Origin: Mycobacterium sp. SMC-8
GTDB lineage: Bacteria; Actinomycetota; Actinomycetes; Mycobacteriales; Mycobacteriaceae
Reading direction: 5' to 3'
NCBI RefSeq assembly: GCF_025263565.1
Contig: NZ_CP079865.1
Coordinates: 3,038,001-3,102,000 of the forward strand
Length of the DNA stretch: 64,000 nt
The notes below the pieces were generated by a model. It saw only the letters and a list, made by a program, of their open reading frames with translations, ran no database searches and was not told the DNA's origin. The position numbers and the translations under genes are program-made. Positions 51,141 through 62,130 of this stretch are shown here, piece by piece. Numbering within the stretch: the first letter of the stretch is position 1; each line of letters opens with the position of its first letter.

Positions 51141-51512
51141 ATGAACAGAGTGATCGTGGCGACAACCATGACGATGTGTGCCGTTGCGGCGGGCGCCGTC
51201 GCGGGTGCCGGGCCGGCGTCAGCGCACGCCGACGACGCGCAGATCCAGTACAAGGAGCCCAACGCGGCGTGGGTGATGCCGGACCTGAAGGATGAGGTGC
51301 TTTACCGCGCCGAACAGGACGTTGAGGGCGTCGTCGACAACATGCCGTTGAAGTTCAAGACCCTGGCGCCCAATCACGAGGCCGTCTACAACCTGGAGGA
51401 CTGGGTGGTGTGCGGTGAGTCGCCGAAGGCGGGCAGCGCGCTGTCGAAGGAGAAGACGAGGTCGGTGACGCTGCTGGTCGAGCGGCCCGGCGGGAAGGCC
51501 TGCGGCGCGTAA
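51141..51512 (+). CDS. Small secreted PASTA-like protein 1
   Basis: A 123-aa protein with a signal peptide (MNRVIVATTMTMCAVAAGAV, cleavage near ASAHA). The mature region ends with WVVCGESPKAGSALSKEKT followed by SVTLLVERPGGKAC, matching the second half of a PASTA repeat (V-x-x-Q-x-P-x-A-G-x). Two cysteines are placed to form a disulfide across it. CAAGGGACC lies before ATG 51141. A related gene follows. PASTA domains bind peptidoglycan fragments or beta-lactams; binding here is only suggested. Confidence 0.65.
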   Translation: MNRVIVATTMTMCAVAAGAVAGAGPASAHADDAQIQYKEPNAAWVMPDLKDEVLYRAEQDVEGVVDNMPLKFKTLAPNHEAVYNLEDWVVCGESPKAGSALSKEKTRSVTLLVERPGGKACGA

Positions 51513-51606
51513 CGAGGGGTTGCGCCACCGGGCTGCGGAACCGGCGTGAGCAAATCGTTACCTAACGCTTTGGGTTGAGCTTCCAGGCACCTCTAAGCTT
51601 CTCGGC

Positions 51607-51975
51607 ATGGAGCTGAAGGGGTTCAGGAGGCAGCGGCGAAGCATGGCGGTCGCGGCGGTGGCGGCCGGGATGTTTGCGTCGGGTATCGGCATCGGTGCGC
51701 CGACCGCGGGGGCGGCGCCCACCGTGGGGGACACGTGGGAGATGGGCACCTACCGGAATGAGGTCCTGCAGCGCGCCATCGACGACGTCATCGCGAACGC
51801 GGGGGAACAGAACGTCCGCTTCAACCTGTACAACCGAGACCTGAACCAGGTGATCTACAACTACACCAACTGGGTGGTGTGCGGGCAGTCGCCGTCGGCC
51901 GGCAGCACGGTGAAGGTCGGCGAGAAGCCGCGGACGGTAACCTTCGCGTTGGCGCGGCGTTTCTCGGGCTGCTGA
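51607..51975 (+). CDS. Small secreted PASTA-like protein 2
   Basis: A 122-aa paralogue of the preceding gene: the same size, a signal peptide ending near AGAAP, and a mature region ending with NWVVCGQSPSAGSTVKVGEK, TVTFALARRFSGC. The middle (NEVLQRAIDDVIANAGEQN) matches DEVLYRAEQDVEGVVDNMP of paralogue 1. No ribosome-binding site is evident before ATG 51607. It is not obviously co-transcribed with paralogue 1, which ends 94 bp upstream. Confidence 0.65.
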   Translation: MELKGFRRQRRSMAVAAVAAGMFASGIGIGAPTAGAAPTVGDTWEMGTYRNEVLQRAIDDVIANAGEQNVRFNLYNRDLNQVIYNYTNWVVCGQSPSAGSTVKVGEKPRTVTFALARRFSGC

Positions 51976-52422
51976 TTCGCCGATCCTGTTCCACTGACCG
52001 GTGCACTGAGGCGGCGACCGCCCGCGCCCAATGGTCGTGCCGATGCGCGGTCGCGTATCGATTTTGTCGCGTATGTGCACTTACGGCATTGGGGTGCATG
52101 AATCCGCAGCCGTCGCCTGCGTGCACCGCGCCATGCGTCGATGGCGATCGGTGCTGCGCCCTCAACACTCCCGCTACCTCGCCCGAAGCGGTGCCGCAGA
52201 CGAACCAGCAAACATTTAGCGATGGCCGGGGTCGCACTCGTGACGCGTTCCCACGTCGTCAGTCCAAAGGCCGGCTCCAGGGCGTTCGTAACGTGAAAAG
52301 GCGTTAGCAACAGCACTTTTCGGCGCATAGGCGGAACCCGTCCCCGCAGCGGTTCACGGTTGACATCGGGCTTCCCGAGTGGGATGGTTGCAGCTAACTA
52401 AATCGGGAGGAAGTGGGGGGTC
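51976..52422. other. 447-bp intergenic region before the secreted paralogue
   Basis: No convincing gene. Short open frames (for example 52031-52219) have no ribosome-binding site and poor codon structure. The 3' end contains CAGCTAACTAAATCGGGAGG, which resembles the leader of the third paralogue near 57683, so the promoter of the downstream gene is probably here. Confidence 0.4.
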
Positions 52423-52833
52423 ATGTCCGCTGTCGCTGCAAAATTCTCAAGGGTAGGGACCAAGTTCCAGGTCGGAACCGCCGCGTGTGCGGTGGCCGCC
52501 GCGGCCGTGCTGACGCCGGCGGTGGCTGCGCAAGCCGACATCGCGCTGCCGGTGCCTGCTGCGCCGGCGATGTCGGACCTCGTGACCGCGCCGATGATCT
52601 CGTCGGTCGGTGTGGCCGAACAGGGGTCGTGGATCTGGTTCGGCCGCACCAAGGATGACGGCCCCACCTACACTTCGGTAGCGTCGTTCTCGCCGCTGGC
52701 TCTGGTGCCGGGGTTCCTCCAGCCGCTGTTCTCGTGGTTCGCCAACATCAACTTCACCGCCTGCTTCCTCGGCCTGAACGCCAGGATCGGGCCCTACGGC
52801 ACGCTATCGGTCGGTTTCAGCCGAGGCTGCTGA
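52423..52833 (+). CDS. Secreted protein of a three-member family ending in SRGC, copy 1
   Basis: A 136-aa exported protein with signal peptide (FQVGTAACAVAAAAVLTPAV, cleavage near AQA-D), then IALPVPAAPAMSDL, an aromatic W-I-W-F-G segment, a proline- and aromatic-rich ALVPGFLQPLFSWFANINF, and the family signature C-F-L-G-L with IGPYG and a terminal F-S-R-G-C. The two cysteines near the end could form a disulfide. GGGAGGAAG precedes ATG 52423. Paralogues lie at 53847-54257 and 57716-58135. No function is known to me. Confidence 0.7.
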   Translation: MSAVAAKFSRVGTKFQVGTAACAVAAAAVLTPAVAAQADIALPVPAAPAMSDLVTAPMISSVGVAEQGSWIWFGRTKDDGPTYTSVASFSPLALVPGFLQPLFSWFANINFTACFLGLNARIGPYGTLSVGFSRGC

Positions 52834-52852
52834 TCGCCGAGCTTCACCAATG

Positions 52853-52880
52853 GGGACTGTCCGCACGGGCAGTCCCTTTT
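52853..52880 (+). terminator. Terminator after secreted paralogue 1
   Basis: GGGACTG, a 10-base loop, CAGTCCC followed by TTTT. It lies 20 bp after the stop and just before the convergent maf gene's 3' end. Confidence 0.7.
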
Positions 52881-52891
52881 GCGTTGACGCA

Positions 52892-53518
52892 TCACGTCCA
52901 CAGCTCGGCGATCGACAGGCCGGCAACCTGCAGCATGCGGCGCACCAACGGCATGCTGAGTCCGATCACGTTGGACGGGTCGCCTTCGATGCGGTCGATG
53001 AACCAGCCGCCGAGGCCGTCGAGGGTGAACCCGCCTGCCACATAAAGGGGTTCACCGCTGTCGATGTAGCGGGTCAGCTCCGCAGCGGTCGGGGTTCCGA
53101 AATGCACTGCGGTGCTGCCAGTGTCGCCCTCGGTGTGGGTGATCACGCCGGCGGCGATGCGCAGCAGCGCGTGTCCGGTCAGCAGATGCCCGGTGGTGCC
53201 GGCCATCGACGCCCACTGCGCGCGCGCCGCATCCGCCGATCCCGGCTTGCCGCGCAGGTTTCCGTCGTGGAACAGCATGGAGTCGCAGCCGATCACCACG
53301 CAGTCGGCGAGCAGATCCTCCGGTAGTGCCGCGGCCACGCTGACCGCCTTGGCTGTGGCGAGCTTGGCCACCACCGCCTCGGGTGGCATCTCCGGATCCA
53401 AGGACGCGATCAACGCGTCCTCGTCGACGTCGGAGACGATCACCTGTGGGTCGATACCGGCCTGGCGCAGGACACCGAGCCGGCCCTGGGATGCCGACGC
53501 GAGAACGACGCGCGTCAT
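52892..53518 (-). CDS. maf: Maf-family nucleoside triphosphate pyrophosphatase
   Basis: A 208-aa Maf protein. The N-terminal motif [18 protein letters not shown] supplies the Ser-x-x-R substrate loop, and [20 protein letters not shown] and [25 protein letters not shown] are characteristic. It hydrolyses non-canonical or excess NTPs to NMP plus pyrophosphate. In M. tuberculosis (Rv3282) it lies in a row with accE5 and sseA; here + strand secreted-protein genes split that row on both sides. It starts at ATG 53518. Confidence 0.9.
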   Translation of the reverse strand: MTRVVLASASQGRLGVLRQAGIDPQVIVSDVDEDALIASLDPEMPPEAVVAKLATAKAVSVAAALPEDLLADCVVIGCDSMLFHDGNLRGKPGSADAARAQWASMAGTTGHLLTGHALLRIAAGVITHTEGDTGSTAVHFGTPTAAELTRYIDSGEPLYVAGGFTLDGLGGWFIDRIEGDPSNVIGLSMPLVRRMLQVAGLSIAELWT

Positions 53519-53846
53519 CGATCAGTCACGCTGGTCATGCGGCGATGTTATCCGGCGCGGTGCGACGGATTTCCCGCACATCAGTGGGCCGGAGGTCTTT
53601 TCGCCTGCACGGCAGATTAATTGTTGGTTGCGCGAGATTAATTCTCCGAATCCCCGGCCGCAAATAATGCGCGAAAAGCGTGGGCGGGCATCCCGTGCAG
53701 CACCTTGATCCGCAGCGTTGTCGCAGGTAGAGCGGTCAGAAAGAGTCGCGTCGGTGCCGATTTTTCGTCGCCGTCCCTTCTTTTGACGTCGCCGCAACCC
53801 TCTGCCAACATTTTTCCTACAGCCCCGACAATGGAAGGCGGGCGAT
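53519..53846. other. 328-bp intergenic region, AT-richer than its surroundings
   Basis: It contains the maf and secreted paralogue 2 promoters. Stretches such as GCAGATTAATTGTTGGTTGC and GAGATTAATTCTCCGAATCC are AT-rich for this genome. GGCGGGCGAT lies just before the start of paralogue 2. No gene or RNA family is recognised. Confidence 0.4.
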
Positions 53847-54257
53847 ATGTCTGCTGAGGCAACGCGATTTTCGACGGTCGGCACCAAGTTTCAGGTGGGC
53901 GCCGCCGCATGCGCCATTGCGGGGGCCGCGGTCCTGACGCCGGCCGTCGCCGCGCAGGCCGATATCGTCACCCTGCCCGCCCCGTCGGCTCCGATGATCT
54001 CCGAGATCATGGCCGCACAGGCGCTGGGCGCCGCGGCCGTTCCCGAGCAGTGGTGGTGGCTCCACGGCCCCGGCCCGGGTGAGGACGGCCCCACCACGTT
54101 CTTCACCTTCACGCCGTTGGCGTTGATTCCGAACTGGATCAAATCGCTCTACAGCTGGTTCACCCAGAGCCTGAACTTCTCGACGTGCATCTTCGGGATC
54201 ACGCTGTCGATCGGCCCCTACGGCACCACCAAGCTCGGCTACAGCCGGGGCTGCTGA
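53847..54257 (+). CDS. Secreted protein of the SRGC family, copy 2
   Basis: A 136-aa paralogue: signal peptide with FQVGAAACAIAGAAVLTPAV, cleavage near AQA-D, the aromatic block EQWWWLHGPGPGEDGP, then TPLALIPNWIKSLYSWF, C-I-F-G-I, SIGPYG and a terminal Y-S-R-G-C. Compared with copy 1 the aromatic loop is larger (WWWLHG). It sits between maf and accE5, two genes that are adjacent in M. tuberculosis. A strong terminator follows. Confidence 0.7.
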   Translation: MSAEATRFSTVGTKFQVGAAACAIAGAAVLTPAVAAQADIVTLPAPSAPMISEIMAAQALGAAAVPEQWWWLHGPGPGEDGPTTFFTFTPLALIPNWIKSLYSWFTQSLNFSTCIFGITLSIGPYGTTKLGYSRGC

Positions 54258-54276
54258 CACTCTTCCCACGAAAAAG

Positions 54277-54306
54277 CTCCAGGCAGCGGAGAACCGCTGC
54301 CTGGAG
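54277..54306. terminator. Bidirectional terminator between secreted paralogue 2 and accE5
   Basis: CTCCAGGCAGCGG, loop AGAA, CCGCTGCCTGGAG: a perfect 13-bp stem with A-rich sequence on one side (GAAAAAG) and TTTC on the other. The two genes converge on it. Confidence 0.8.
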
Positions 54307-54326
54307 TTTCGTGCGTCCTGGTTCGC

Positions 54327-54608
54327 TCATCGCCGCATGTGCATGCGCTCCAGCAGCGTGACGCGCTGCCAGCTGGTGACGTCGTAGCGCAGCTTGTCCA
54401 CCGGGTGGCCCCACGGGTTGAGTTCCTGCGGGCCGGGGTCGGCTGGGGCGCCGCCACCGGCTGCGCCCAGGACGGTCACCAGTGCGGCGAGCTCTTCGAG
54501 CGTCGGCTCGCCTTTGAGCACCTGGAAGTGCGGGTCGGGCGGGGGTGGGTCGTCGATAGTCATCTCGCGCGGGTCGGAGACCTCGACGATGTCGGAGTCG
54601 TGATTCAT
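54327..54608 (-). CDS. accE5: Acyl-CoA carboxylase epsilon subunit AccE5
   Basis: A 93-aa epsilon subunit. An acidic N-terminus ([16 protein letters not shown]) precedes the conserved helix [20 protein letters not shown], then a Gly/Ala/Pro-rich spacer and the NPWG motif before a C-terminal [15 protein letters not shown]. AccE5 stimulates the AccA3-AccD5 propionyl-CoA carboxylase. It follows accD5 by 37 bp on the same strand. ATG 54608 is chosen; an in-frame TTG at 54614 is possible. Confidence 0.9.
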   Translation of the reverse strand: MNHDSDIVEVSDPREMTIDDPPPPDPHFQVLKGEPTLEELAALVTVLGAAGGGAPADPGPQELNPWGHPVDKLRYDVTSWQRVTLLERMHMRR

Positions 54609-54645
54609 GCGCAAAGTCCTTGTCTGGGAAGGCGTTCAGGCCGGA

Positions 54646-57454
<2,809 letters not shown>

Positions 57455-57468
<14 letters not shown>

Positions 57469-57655
57469 GAAAAAGCCAGAGAAGCGCATCGCCAGCAAAC
57501 ATGCTACGGCTCTCCTGGGGGAGCCCGAATTTGAGCCGGAAAAGCCGCCGAAGACACCGGGCCCGAGCGGGATAACCAAGCGCCGAGAAGCCCTGGTAAT
57601 CGGCTGTTTTCAGCGTCGCAACACAGGTTCTCGGAAGAATGCGCGTTTCGGTTGA
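57455..57655 (+). CDS. Possible short basic protein, low confidence
   Basis: ATG 57455 opens a 66-aa hydrophilic frame rich in Lys, Glu and Pro (PDPEKKPEKRIASKHATALL) overlapping the end of the phosphatase-fold gene by 14 bp. There is no ribosome-binding site and no recognised family. The composition is unlike random GC-rich frames, which are Arg/Ala-rich, but this may reflect the local AT-richer DNA. Confidence 0.2.
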
Positions 57656-57715
57656 CAGGGCTTGCGGAGTCTGACATATTCTCAGCTAACTCAACCGGAG
57701 TGAAATGAGGGGGAC

Positions 57716-58135
57716 ATGGCTACTGTGGCCGCGAAATTGTCTAACGTAAGCACCAAGTTCCAGGTGGCCACGGCGGCCACGGCGGTTGCCGCGGCAGCTG
57801 CTCTGACGCCGGCTGTCGCCGCGAACGCGGACATTGCGTTGCCCGCGCCGACGGCGCCGGCGATGACGGAGCTGGCCAACATCGCAGCCGCGCCCGTGCT
57901 GGGCGCCGCTTCGATTGCCCAGCAGGGTGGTTGGGTCTGGTTCGGTCCTGCACGGCCGGACGCCCCGCCGAAAACCACGATCCTCGAGTTCAACACCGCG
58001 GCGTTGATCCCGGGCTTCGTCAAGCGGTGGTTCGGCTGGCTCGGTCAGCTCAACTTCGATGCCTGCATCTTCGGCCTCACCGTCTCCATCGGGCCCTACT
58101 TCTCGGTCAAGGGTTCGGTCAGCCGGGGCTGCTGA
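57716..58135 (+). CDS. Secreted protein of the SRGC family, copy 3
   Basis: A 139-aa paralogue of the genes at 52423 and 53847: FQVATAATAVAAAAALTPAV signal peptide, cleavage near ANA-D, ALPAPTAPAMTEL, GGWVWFGPARPD, AALIPGFVKRWFGWLGQLNF, C-I-F-G-L, SIGPY and a terminal V-S-R-G-C. The leader CAGCTAACTCAACCGGAG resembles that of copy 1 (CAGCTAACTAAATCGGGAG), so copies 1 and 3 share promoter ancestry. A strong terminator follows. Confidence 0.7.
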   Translation: MATVAAKLSNVSTKFQVATAATAVAAAAALTPAVAANADIALPAPTAPAMTELANIAAAPVLGAASIAQQGGWVWFGPARPDAPPKTTILEFNTAALIPGFVKRWFGWLGQLNFDACIFGLTVSIGPYFSVKGSVSRGC

Positions 58136-58155
58136 TCCTCGTACATGCGGTTAGT

Positions 58156-58189
58156 CAGATGGGACTGCCCTTTGTGGCAGTCCCATCTG
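58156..58189 (+). terminator. Terminator after secreted paralogue 3
   Basis: CAGATGGGACTGCC, a 6-base loop, GGCAGTCCCATCTG: a perfect 14-bp stem 20 bp after the stop. The stem core GGGACTG...CAGTCCC is the same as in the terminator after copy 1, supporting duplication of gene plus flanks. Confidence 0.75.
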
Positions 58190-58238
58190 CGTGTTCAGGC
58201 CAAGTGACGAGATCCACCGACCACGGGAATCCTTCTGA

Positions 58239-60089
58239 GTGAATAAGTTCTCCCGACGTCCGTCCGGCGATGGGCCGGACGGCGACGACGACCTGTCAAC
58301 AGACGAAGACGAGCGCCGGCCGCACTGGCTGCATGACCGGCACGGGGCGGTGTGGACCGCTCTGGCACTGCTTATCGTCGTCATTGCCTTTGGCGCCTGG
58401 TTGGGCGTGCGCTCTTTCGACGCCAAGGACAGCCTGGAACAGGCGCGTGCCACCGCCGAGGACGCTAAAGATGCCCTGCTGCAAGGTGACACGGACGAGG
58501 CGTCCCGGTTCGCTGAGCAAGCGCAGGCACATGCGCAGGACGCGCGCGACGCGACGCACTCGGTGCCGTGGAACATCGCATCAGTGATTCCGTGGCTGGG
58601 TGGCCCCTTCAAGACGGGCCAACAGATCTCGGATGTGGTGCTCGGTCTCGCCGCTGACGTGTTGAAGCCGTCCACTGACGTGGGTGTCTCGATCTCGCCA
58701 GACAAGTTGTATGCCGACGGCCGGGTCGATGTGCAGTCGCTGCGTGCCGAAGAACCTCAGCTGGCGAAGCTCTCAGAGGATGCGGGCCGGCTCGACGCCC
58801 AGGCGCGCGAGATTTCTGATCCTGGGTACTTGTCTCTCCTGAGCGACGCGCGGGCCCAATTGCAGGAACAGACAGCACAACTCGCCGGCTTGCTGGAGAA
58901 CACAACGCTCGCGGCGAGGCTACTGCCGTCCATGATGGGTGCTGACGGTCCGCGCACCTACTTCATGGGGTTTCAGACAAACGCGGAAGCTCGCGGGACC
59001 GGAGGCCTGCTCGGTGGTTTCGGAGTCCTGAGATTCGAGAATGGTGCACCAACGGTAGATGACCTCGGCAAGAACACTGAGCTCACGGATGCGGTCGCGA
59101 CCGTCGATCTCGGTCCGGAGTTCAACCAGCAGTACGGGTTCACCAATCCAAAAACAGACTTCCGCAACAGCAACCTTAGTCCACACTTCCCGCACGCGGC
59201 GCAGATCTGGAAGTCGATGTGGGCGCAGAAGACCGGGATGAACGTGGACGGCGTCATCGCGATTGATCCGATCGCCCTGAGCTATGTGCTTAGTGCGGTC
59301 GGTTCCGTGACAATGCCCGACGGTGAGGTGATCACTAAGGACAATGTTGTCGAACTGACGGAATCGACTGCCTACATCCGCTTCCCCACAGACCAGGTGG
59401 CGCGAAAGAATTACCTGCAGGATATCGCCAACCTTGTTGTACAGAAGGTGACTGGTCCCGTGGAGTCACCTAGGGCGCTGCTAGACGCCCTGGGCAAAGC
59501 GGTGGGAGAACGACGGATTGCGGTATGGAGCGCCGTGCCCGAAGAACAGGCGCTGCTTGAGCAGACCCCGCTCGCCCACATCGTGCCTGATGATCCTGCG
59601 CCGTATGCCAACGTGGTGATCAACAACCTCGGCGGTAACAAGATGGACTACTACCTTGAGCGCAGCGTGGAATATGTAGCCGACGGCTGTGATGGTCAGA
59701 CCAGAATGTCGACCGTCACGGTACGCATGAAGAACACCGCTCCCGCAGATGCGCCTCTACCCCTATACGTGGCAGGGACGGAAGGACTGATCGCTAATGT
59801 CCCGTTTGAGGTGCCTCCAGGAACGATGGTGTCGTCTGTCCGACTGTTCGCGACCACGAACTCATCTGTGGTGAGCGTTCTCGCGAATGGCGAGCGAATT
59901 CCATTCACGCAGGGCGTGGAACGAGGGCATCCGACTTATGAGGTACAGGTGCTAATACCTCCGAAGCAATCGGGTGAGCTTGTTTTCCGTTTGTCGGAGC
60001 CGGCATCTGCGGGGTCTCCCCGCTTCGACGTTCAGCCCTTGGTCGATCCATTGACTCCCGTAGTATCGGTCCCTGAGTGCTCGAAATAG
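58239..60089 (+). CDS. DUF4012 domain membrane protein
   Basis: A 616-aa protein. A polar cytoplasmic N-terminus rich in Asp/Glu (DGPDGDDDLSTDEDERRPHW) is followed by one membrane helix (ALALLIVVIAFGAWLGVRSF), a coiled-coil-like helical region (SLEQARATAEDAKDALLQGD) and the extracytoplasmic DUF4012 domain (RTYFMGFQTNAEARGTGGLL, VDGVIAIDPIALSYVLSAVG). DUF4012 proteins are often found in actinobacterial exopolysaccharide loci and their role is unknown. The gene precedes a polysaccharide co-polymerase/tyrosine kinase by 100 bp. The start is GTG 58239, with no strong ribosome-binding site. Confidence 0.8.
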   Translation: MNKFSRRPSGDGPDGDDDLSTDEDERRPHWLHDRHGAVWTALALLIVVIAFGAWLGVRSFDAKDSLEQARATAEDAKDALLQGDTDEASRFAEQAQAHAQDARDATHSVPWNIASVIPWLGGPFKTGQQISDVVLGLAADVLKPSTDVGVSISPDKLYADGRVDVQSLRAEEPQLAKLSEDAGRLDAQAREISDPGYLSLLSDARAQLQEQTAQLAGLLENTTLAARLLPSMMGADGPRTYFMGFQTNAEARGTGGLLGGFGVLRFENGAPTVDDLGKNTELTDAVATVDLGPEFNQQYGFTNPKTDFRNSNLSPHFPHAAQIWKSMWAQKTGMNVDGVIAIDPIALSYVLSAVGSVTMPDGEVITKDNVVELTESTAYIRFPTDQVARKNYLQDIANLVVQKVTGPVESPRALLDALGKAVGERRIAVWSAVPEEQALLEQTPLAHIVPDDPAPYANVVINNLGGNKMDYYLERSVEYVADGCDGQTRMSTVTVRMKNTAPADAPLPLYVAGTEGLIANVPFEVPPGTMVSSVRLFATTNSSVVSVLANGERIPFTQGVERGHPTYEVQVLIPPKQSGELVFRLSEPASAGSPRFDVQPLVDPLTPVVSVPECSK

Positions 60090-60131
60090 TGCATGGCGCG
60101 TATCGCCTGATTTTGCAGTCAGGATTCTTCT

Positions 60132-60159
60132 ATTGCCCTGAAGCCAGATTGAGGGCAAT
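60132..60159. promoter_or_regulatory. Inverted repeat in the leader of the BY-kinase gene
   Basis: ATTGCCCT (60132-60139) and AGGGCAAT (60152-60159), 12 bases apart, between the DUF4012 stop and the TTG start at 60190. It could be an operator or a short hairpin; there is no T run. Confidence 0.35.
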
Positions 60160-60189
60160 TAGTACAGTTTGGGCAGGGGAGGGAAGGCG

Positions 60190-61686
60190 TTGAGCCTACA
60201 AGACTTCATAAAGGTACTTCGTACGCGTTGGATCACCGTATGTGCAACCGTAGTCGCCGTGACTCTCGGAGCAGTTGCATACACTTTCCTGACAACGCCG
60301 GAGTACGCGGCTTCGACGAGGCTTTTTGTGTCGACTACGGCCGGTTCCTCTCTGTCCGACGCATATCAGGGCAACCGCTTCTCGAAGGAACGCGTCGTGT
60401 CGTACTCCCAGTTAATAATGGGTGAGACACTTGCTCAGCGCACGATTGACAAACTAGGGCTAGATATGAAGGCCGATGAGTTGCAATCGAAGGTGAGAGC
60501 TGGTTCAAAGGTTGATACCGTTCTTATAGACGTCGAAGTTTTGGACGAGTCGCCGGTGCGTGCGCGCGACATCGCGAATACCCTGTCCGATGAGTTCGTT
60601 GCAATGGTTCGCGAATTGGAGACGCCAGAAGACGGGGCGAGCCCGGACTCGCGAGTGGTGGTTGAGCAGCGCGCATCGATCCCCGAAAGTCCAGTCATCC
60701 CAAAAACTTCCCGCAATCTTGCAATCGGATTTGCGCTAGGTGTATTGCTCGGAATGGGACTTGCTGTCGTTCGCGATTTCCTCGATAACACAGTAAAGAC
60801 CCGGGCCGACTTCGAGGAGATTTCTGGCACCAGTTTGGTCGGCAGTATTCCGATGGACAAAGAGCGACGCAAGAATACTGCGATTTCTTTCGAGAACGTG
60901 AATTCCCCAATCTCCGAAGCGTTTCGTAAACTCCGAACTAACTTGCAGTTTTTAGCGGTTGACAATCCCCCACGCGTGATTGTGTTCACTAGCTCAATGC
61001 CTCATGAGGGGAAATCGACGACTGCAATTAATGTTGCGCTTGCGCTTGCGGAGGCGGACCACACTGTTGTGCTCGTCGATGGAGATCTGCGCCGCGCAAT
61101 GATCCATAAGTACCTGGATTTAATTGGCGCAGTAGGATTCAGCACCGTGCTGAGCGGCGCGGCCACTCTCGGTGAGGCTCTTCAAAAGACTCGCTATTCT
61201 GGATTAACGGTACTTGCAGCAGGCGCTGTCCCGCCGAATCCGAGTGAATTACTCGGTTCGCAAGCGGCCCGGAAGCTTCTTGCAGAACTGCGCGAAAAAT
61301 TTGACTACGTAATTGTCGATTCGACGCCGCTGCTCGCTGTAACCGACGCCGCAGTCTTGGCGGCAGGTGCGGACGGCGTGCTCTTGATGGCGCGCTACGG
61401 GCAGACCAAGCGCGAACAACTAACTCATGCGGTTAGCAGTCTGGAGAACGTAGGTGCTCCTCTATTGGGTGCGGTGTTTACGATGGTGCCAGCACGCGGA
61501 GGAGGGGCATATAGCTCGTACGGTTATTACGGCACCTACGGTGAGTCGGATTCAAAGCAACCCGCCGGCGGTGGCGCTGGTTTAGGTCGAGCGAACGTCA
61601 GCCCAAGTCCACAGCCTGGCACTTACAGCACGGATTCAAAGTTCACCGCAGGTGTGCCAGGCAGCGGAAGGCGTCGACGAAAGTGA
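60190..61686 (+). CDS. Polysaccharide co-polymerase fused to a bacterial tyrosine (BY) kinase
   Basis: A 498-aa protein of the Wzz-CpsD/Wzc type. The N-terminal chain-length-determinant part has two membrane helices (WITVCATVVAVTLGAVAYTF near 18-37; IGFALGVLLGMGLAVVRDFL near 180) around an extracytoplasmic loop. The cytoplasmic kinase carries Walker A PHEGKSTT, Walker A' VVLVDGDLRR and Walker B DYVIVDSTP. It ends with a tyrosine cluster (AYSSYGYYGTYG), the usual autophosphorylation site. It controls export and length of an extracellular polysaccharide. TTG 60190 follows GGGAGGGAAGG at a good distance. The gene is visibly AT-richer than the rest of the window, suggesting transfer. Confidence 0.88.
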   Translation: MSLQDFIKVLRTRWITVCATVVAVTLGAVAYTFLTTPEYAASTRLFVSTTAGSSLSDAYQGNRFSKERVVSYSQLIMGETLAQRTIDKLGLDMKADELQSKVRAGSKVDTVLIDVEVLDESPVRARDIANTLSDEFVAMVRELETPEDGASPDSRVVVEQRASIPESPVIPKTSRNLAIGFALGVLLGMGLAVVRDFLDNTVKTRADFEEISGTSLVGSIPMDKERRKNTAISFENVNSPISEAFRKLRTNLQFLAVDNPPRVIVFTSSMPHEGKSTTAINVALALAEADHTVVLVDGDLRRAMIHKYLDLIGAVGFSTVLSGAATLGEALQKTRYSGLTVLAAGAVPPNPSELLGSQAARKLLAELREKFDYVIVDSTPLLAVTDAAVLAAGADGVLLMARYGQTKREQLTHAVSSLENVGAPLLGAVFTMVPARGGGAYSSYGYYGTYGESDSKQPAGGGAGLGRANVSPSPQPGTYSTDSKFTAGVPGSGRRRRK

Positions 61687-61862
61687 AGCAGAGGTGGCTC
61701 GACTGTGCAGGGACGCGCGCGGCGACTCCCAGCCCAGTGCGCGACTAGCGAATAGGAGCCTCGCAGTGTGACCGGTGCCTATCGTGGGATAGCGTCCCGG
61801 GGAGTGGTGGACTTCGGATCTGGCGTGGTTCACGCGTCGCGATCAACGAGTCGTGTTGAACG

Positions 61863-62108
61863 CTAGGTGATTTGGTGTTGTTTGGCAAGTGCTGCCGCGG
61901 CGTGTTTGGCGGCGATGACGGCCCGTAGTTCGTCCATGGAGACATCGGAGAGATAGCGGCGGGTGACTTGCCATTCGTCGTGGGATTCGATGACCACCGC
62001 GGTGGCCAGCCGCAGGAACGCCGCCGGGTTGGGGAAGATCTCCACGACGTCGGCGCGGCGCTTGATCTCCTTGTTGAGCCGCTCGATTAACCGGCCCTCG
62101 GGGTCGGA
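61863..62108 (-). pseudogene. IS256-family transposase, C-terminal remnant
   Basis: 81 codons ending in TAG encode [20 protein letters not shown] followed by [34 protein letters not shown], the conserved C-terminal end of IS256-type transposases. The frame is closed by a TGA at 62109-62111, so the upstream 80% is missing. The break lies 22 bp from the stop of the integrase gene, which probably marks where a later insertion cut the IS. Confidence 0.8.
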
Positions 62109-62130
62109 TCAACTCTCGGTGGTCGATTGG

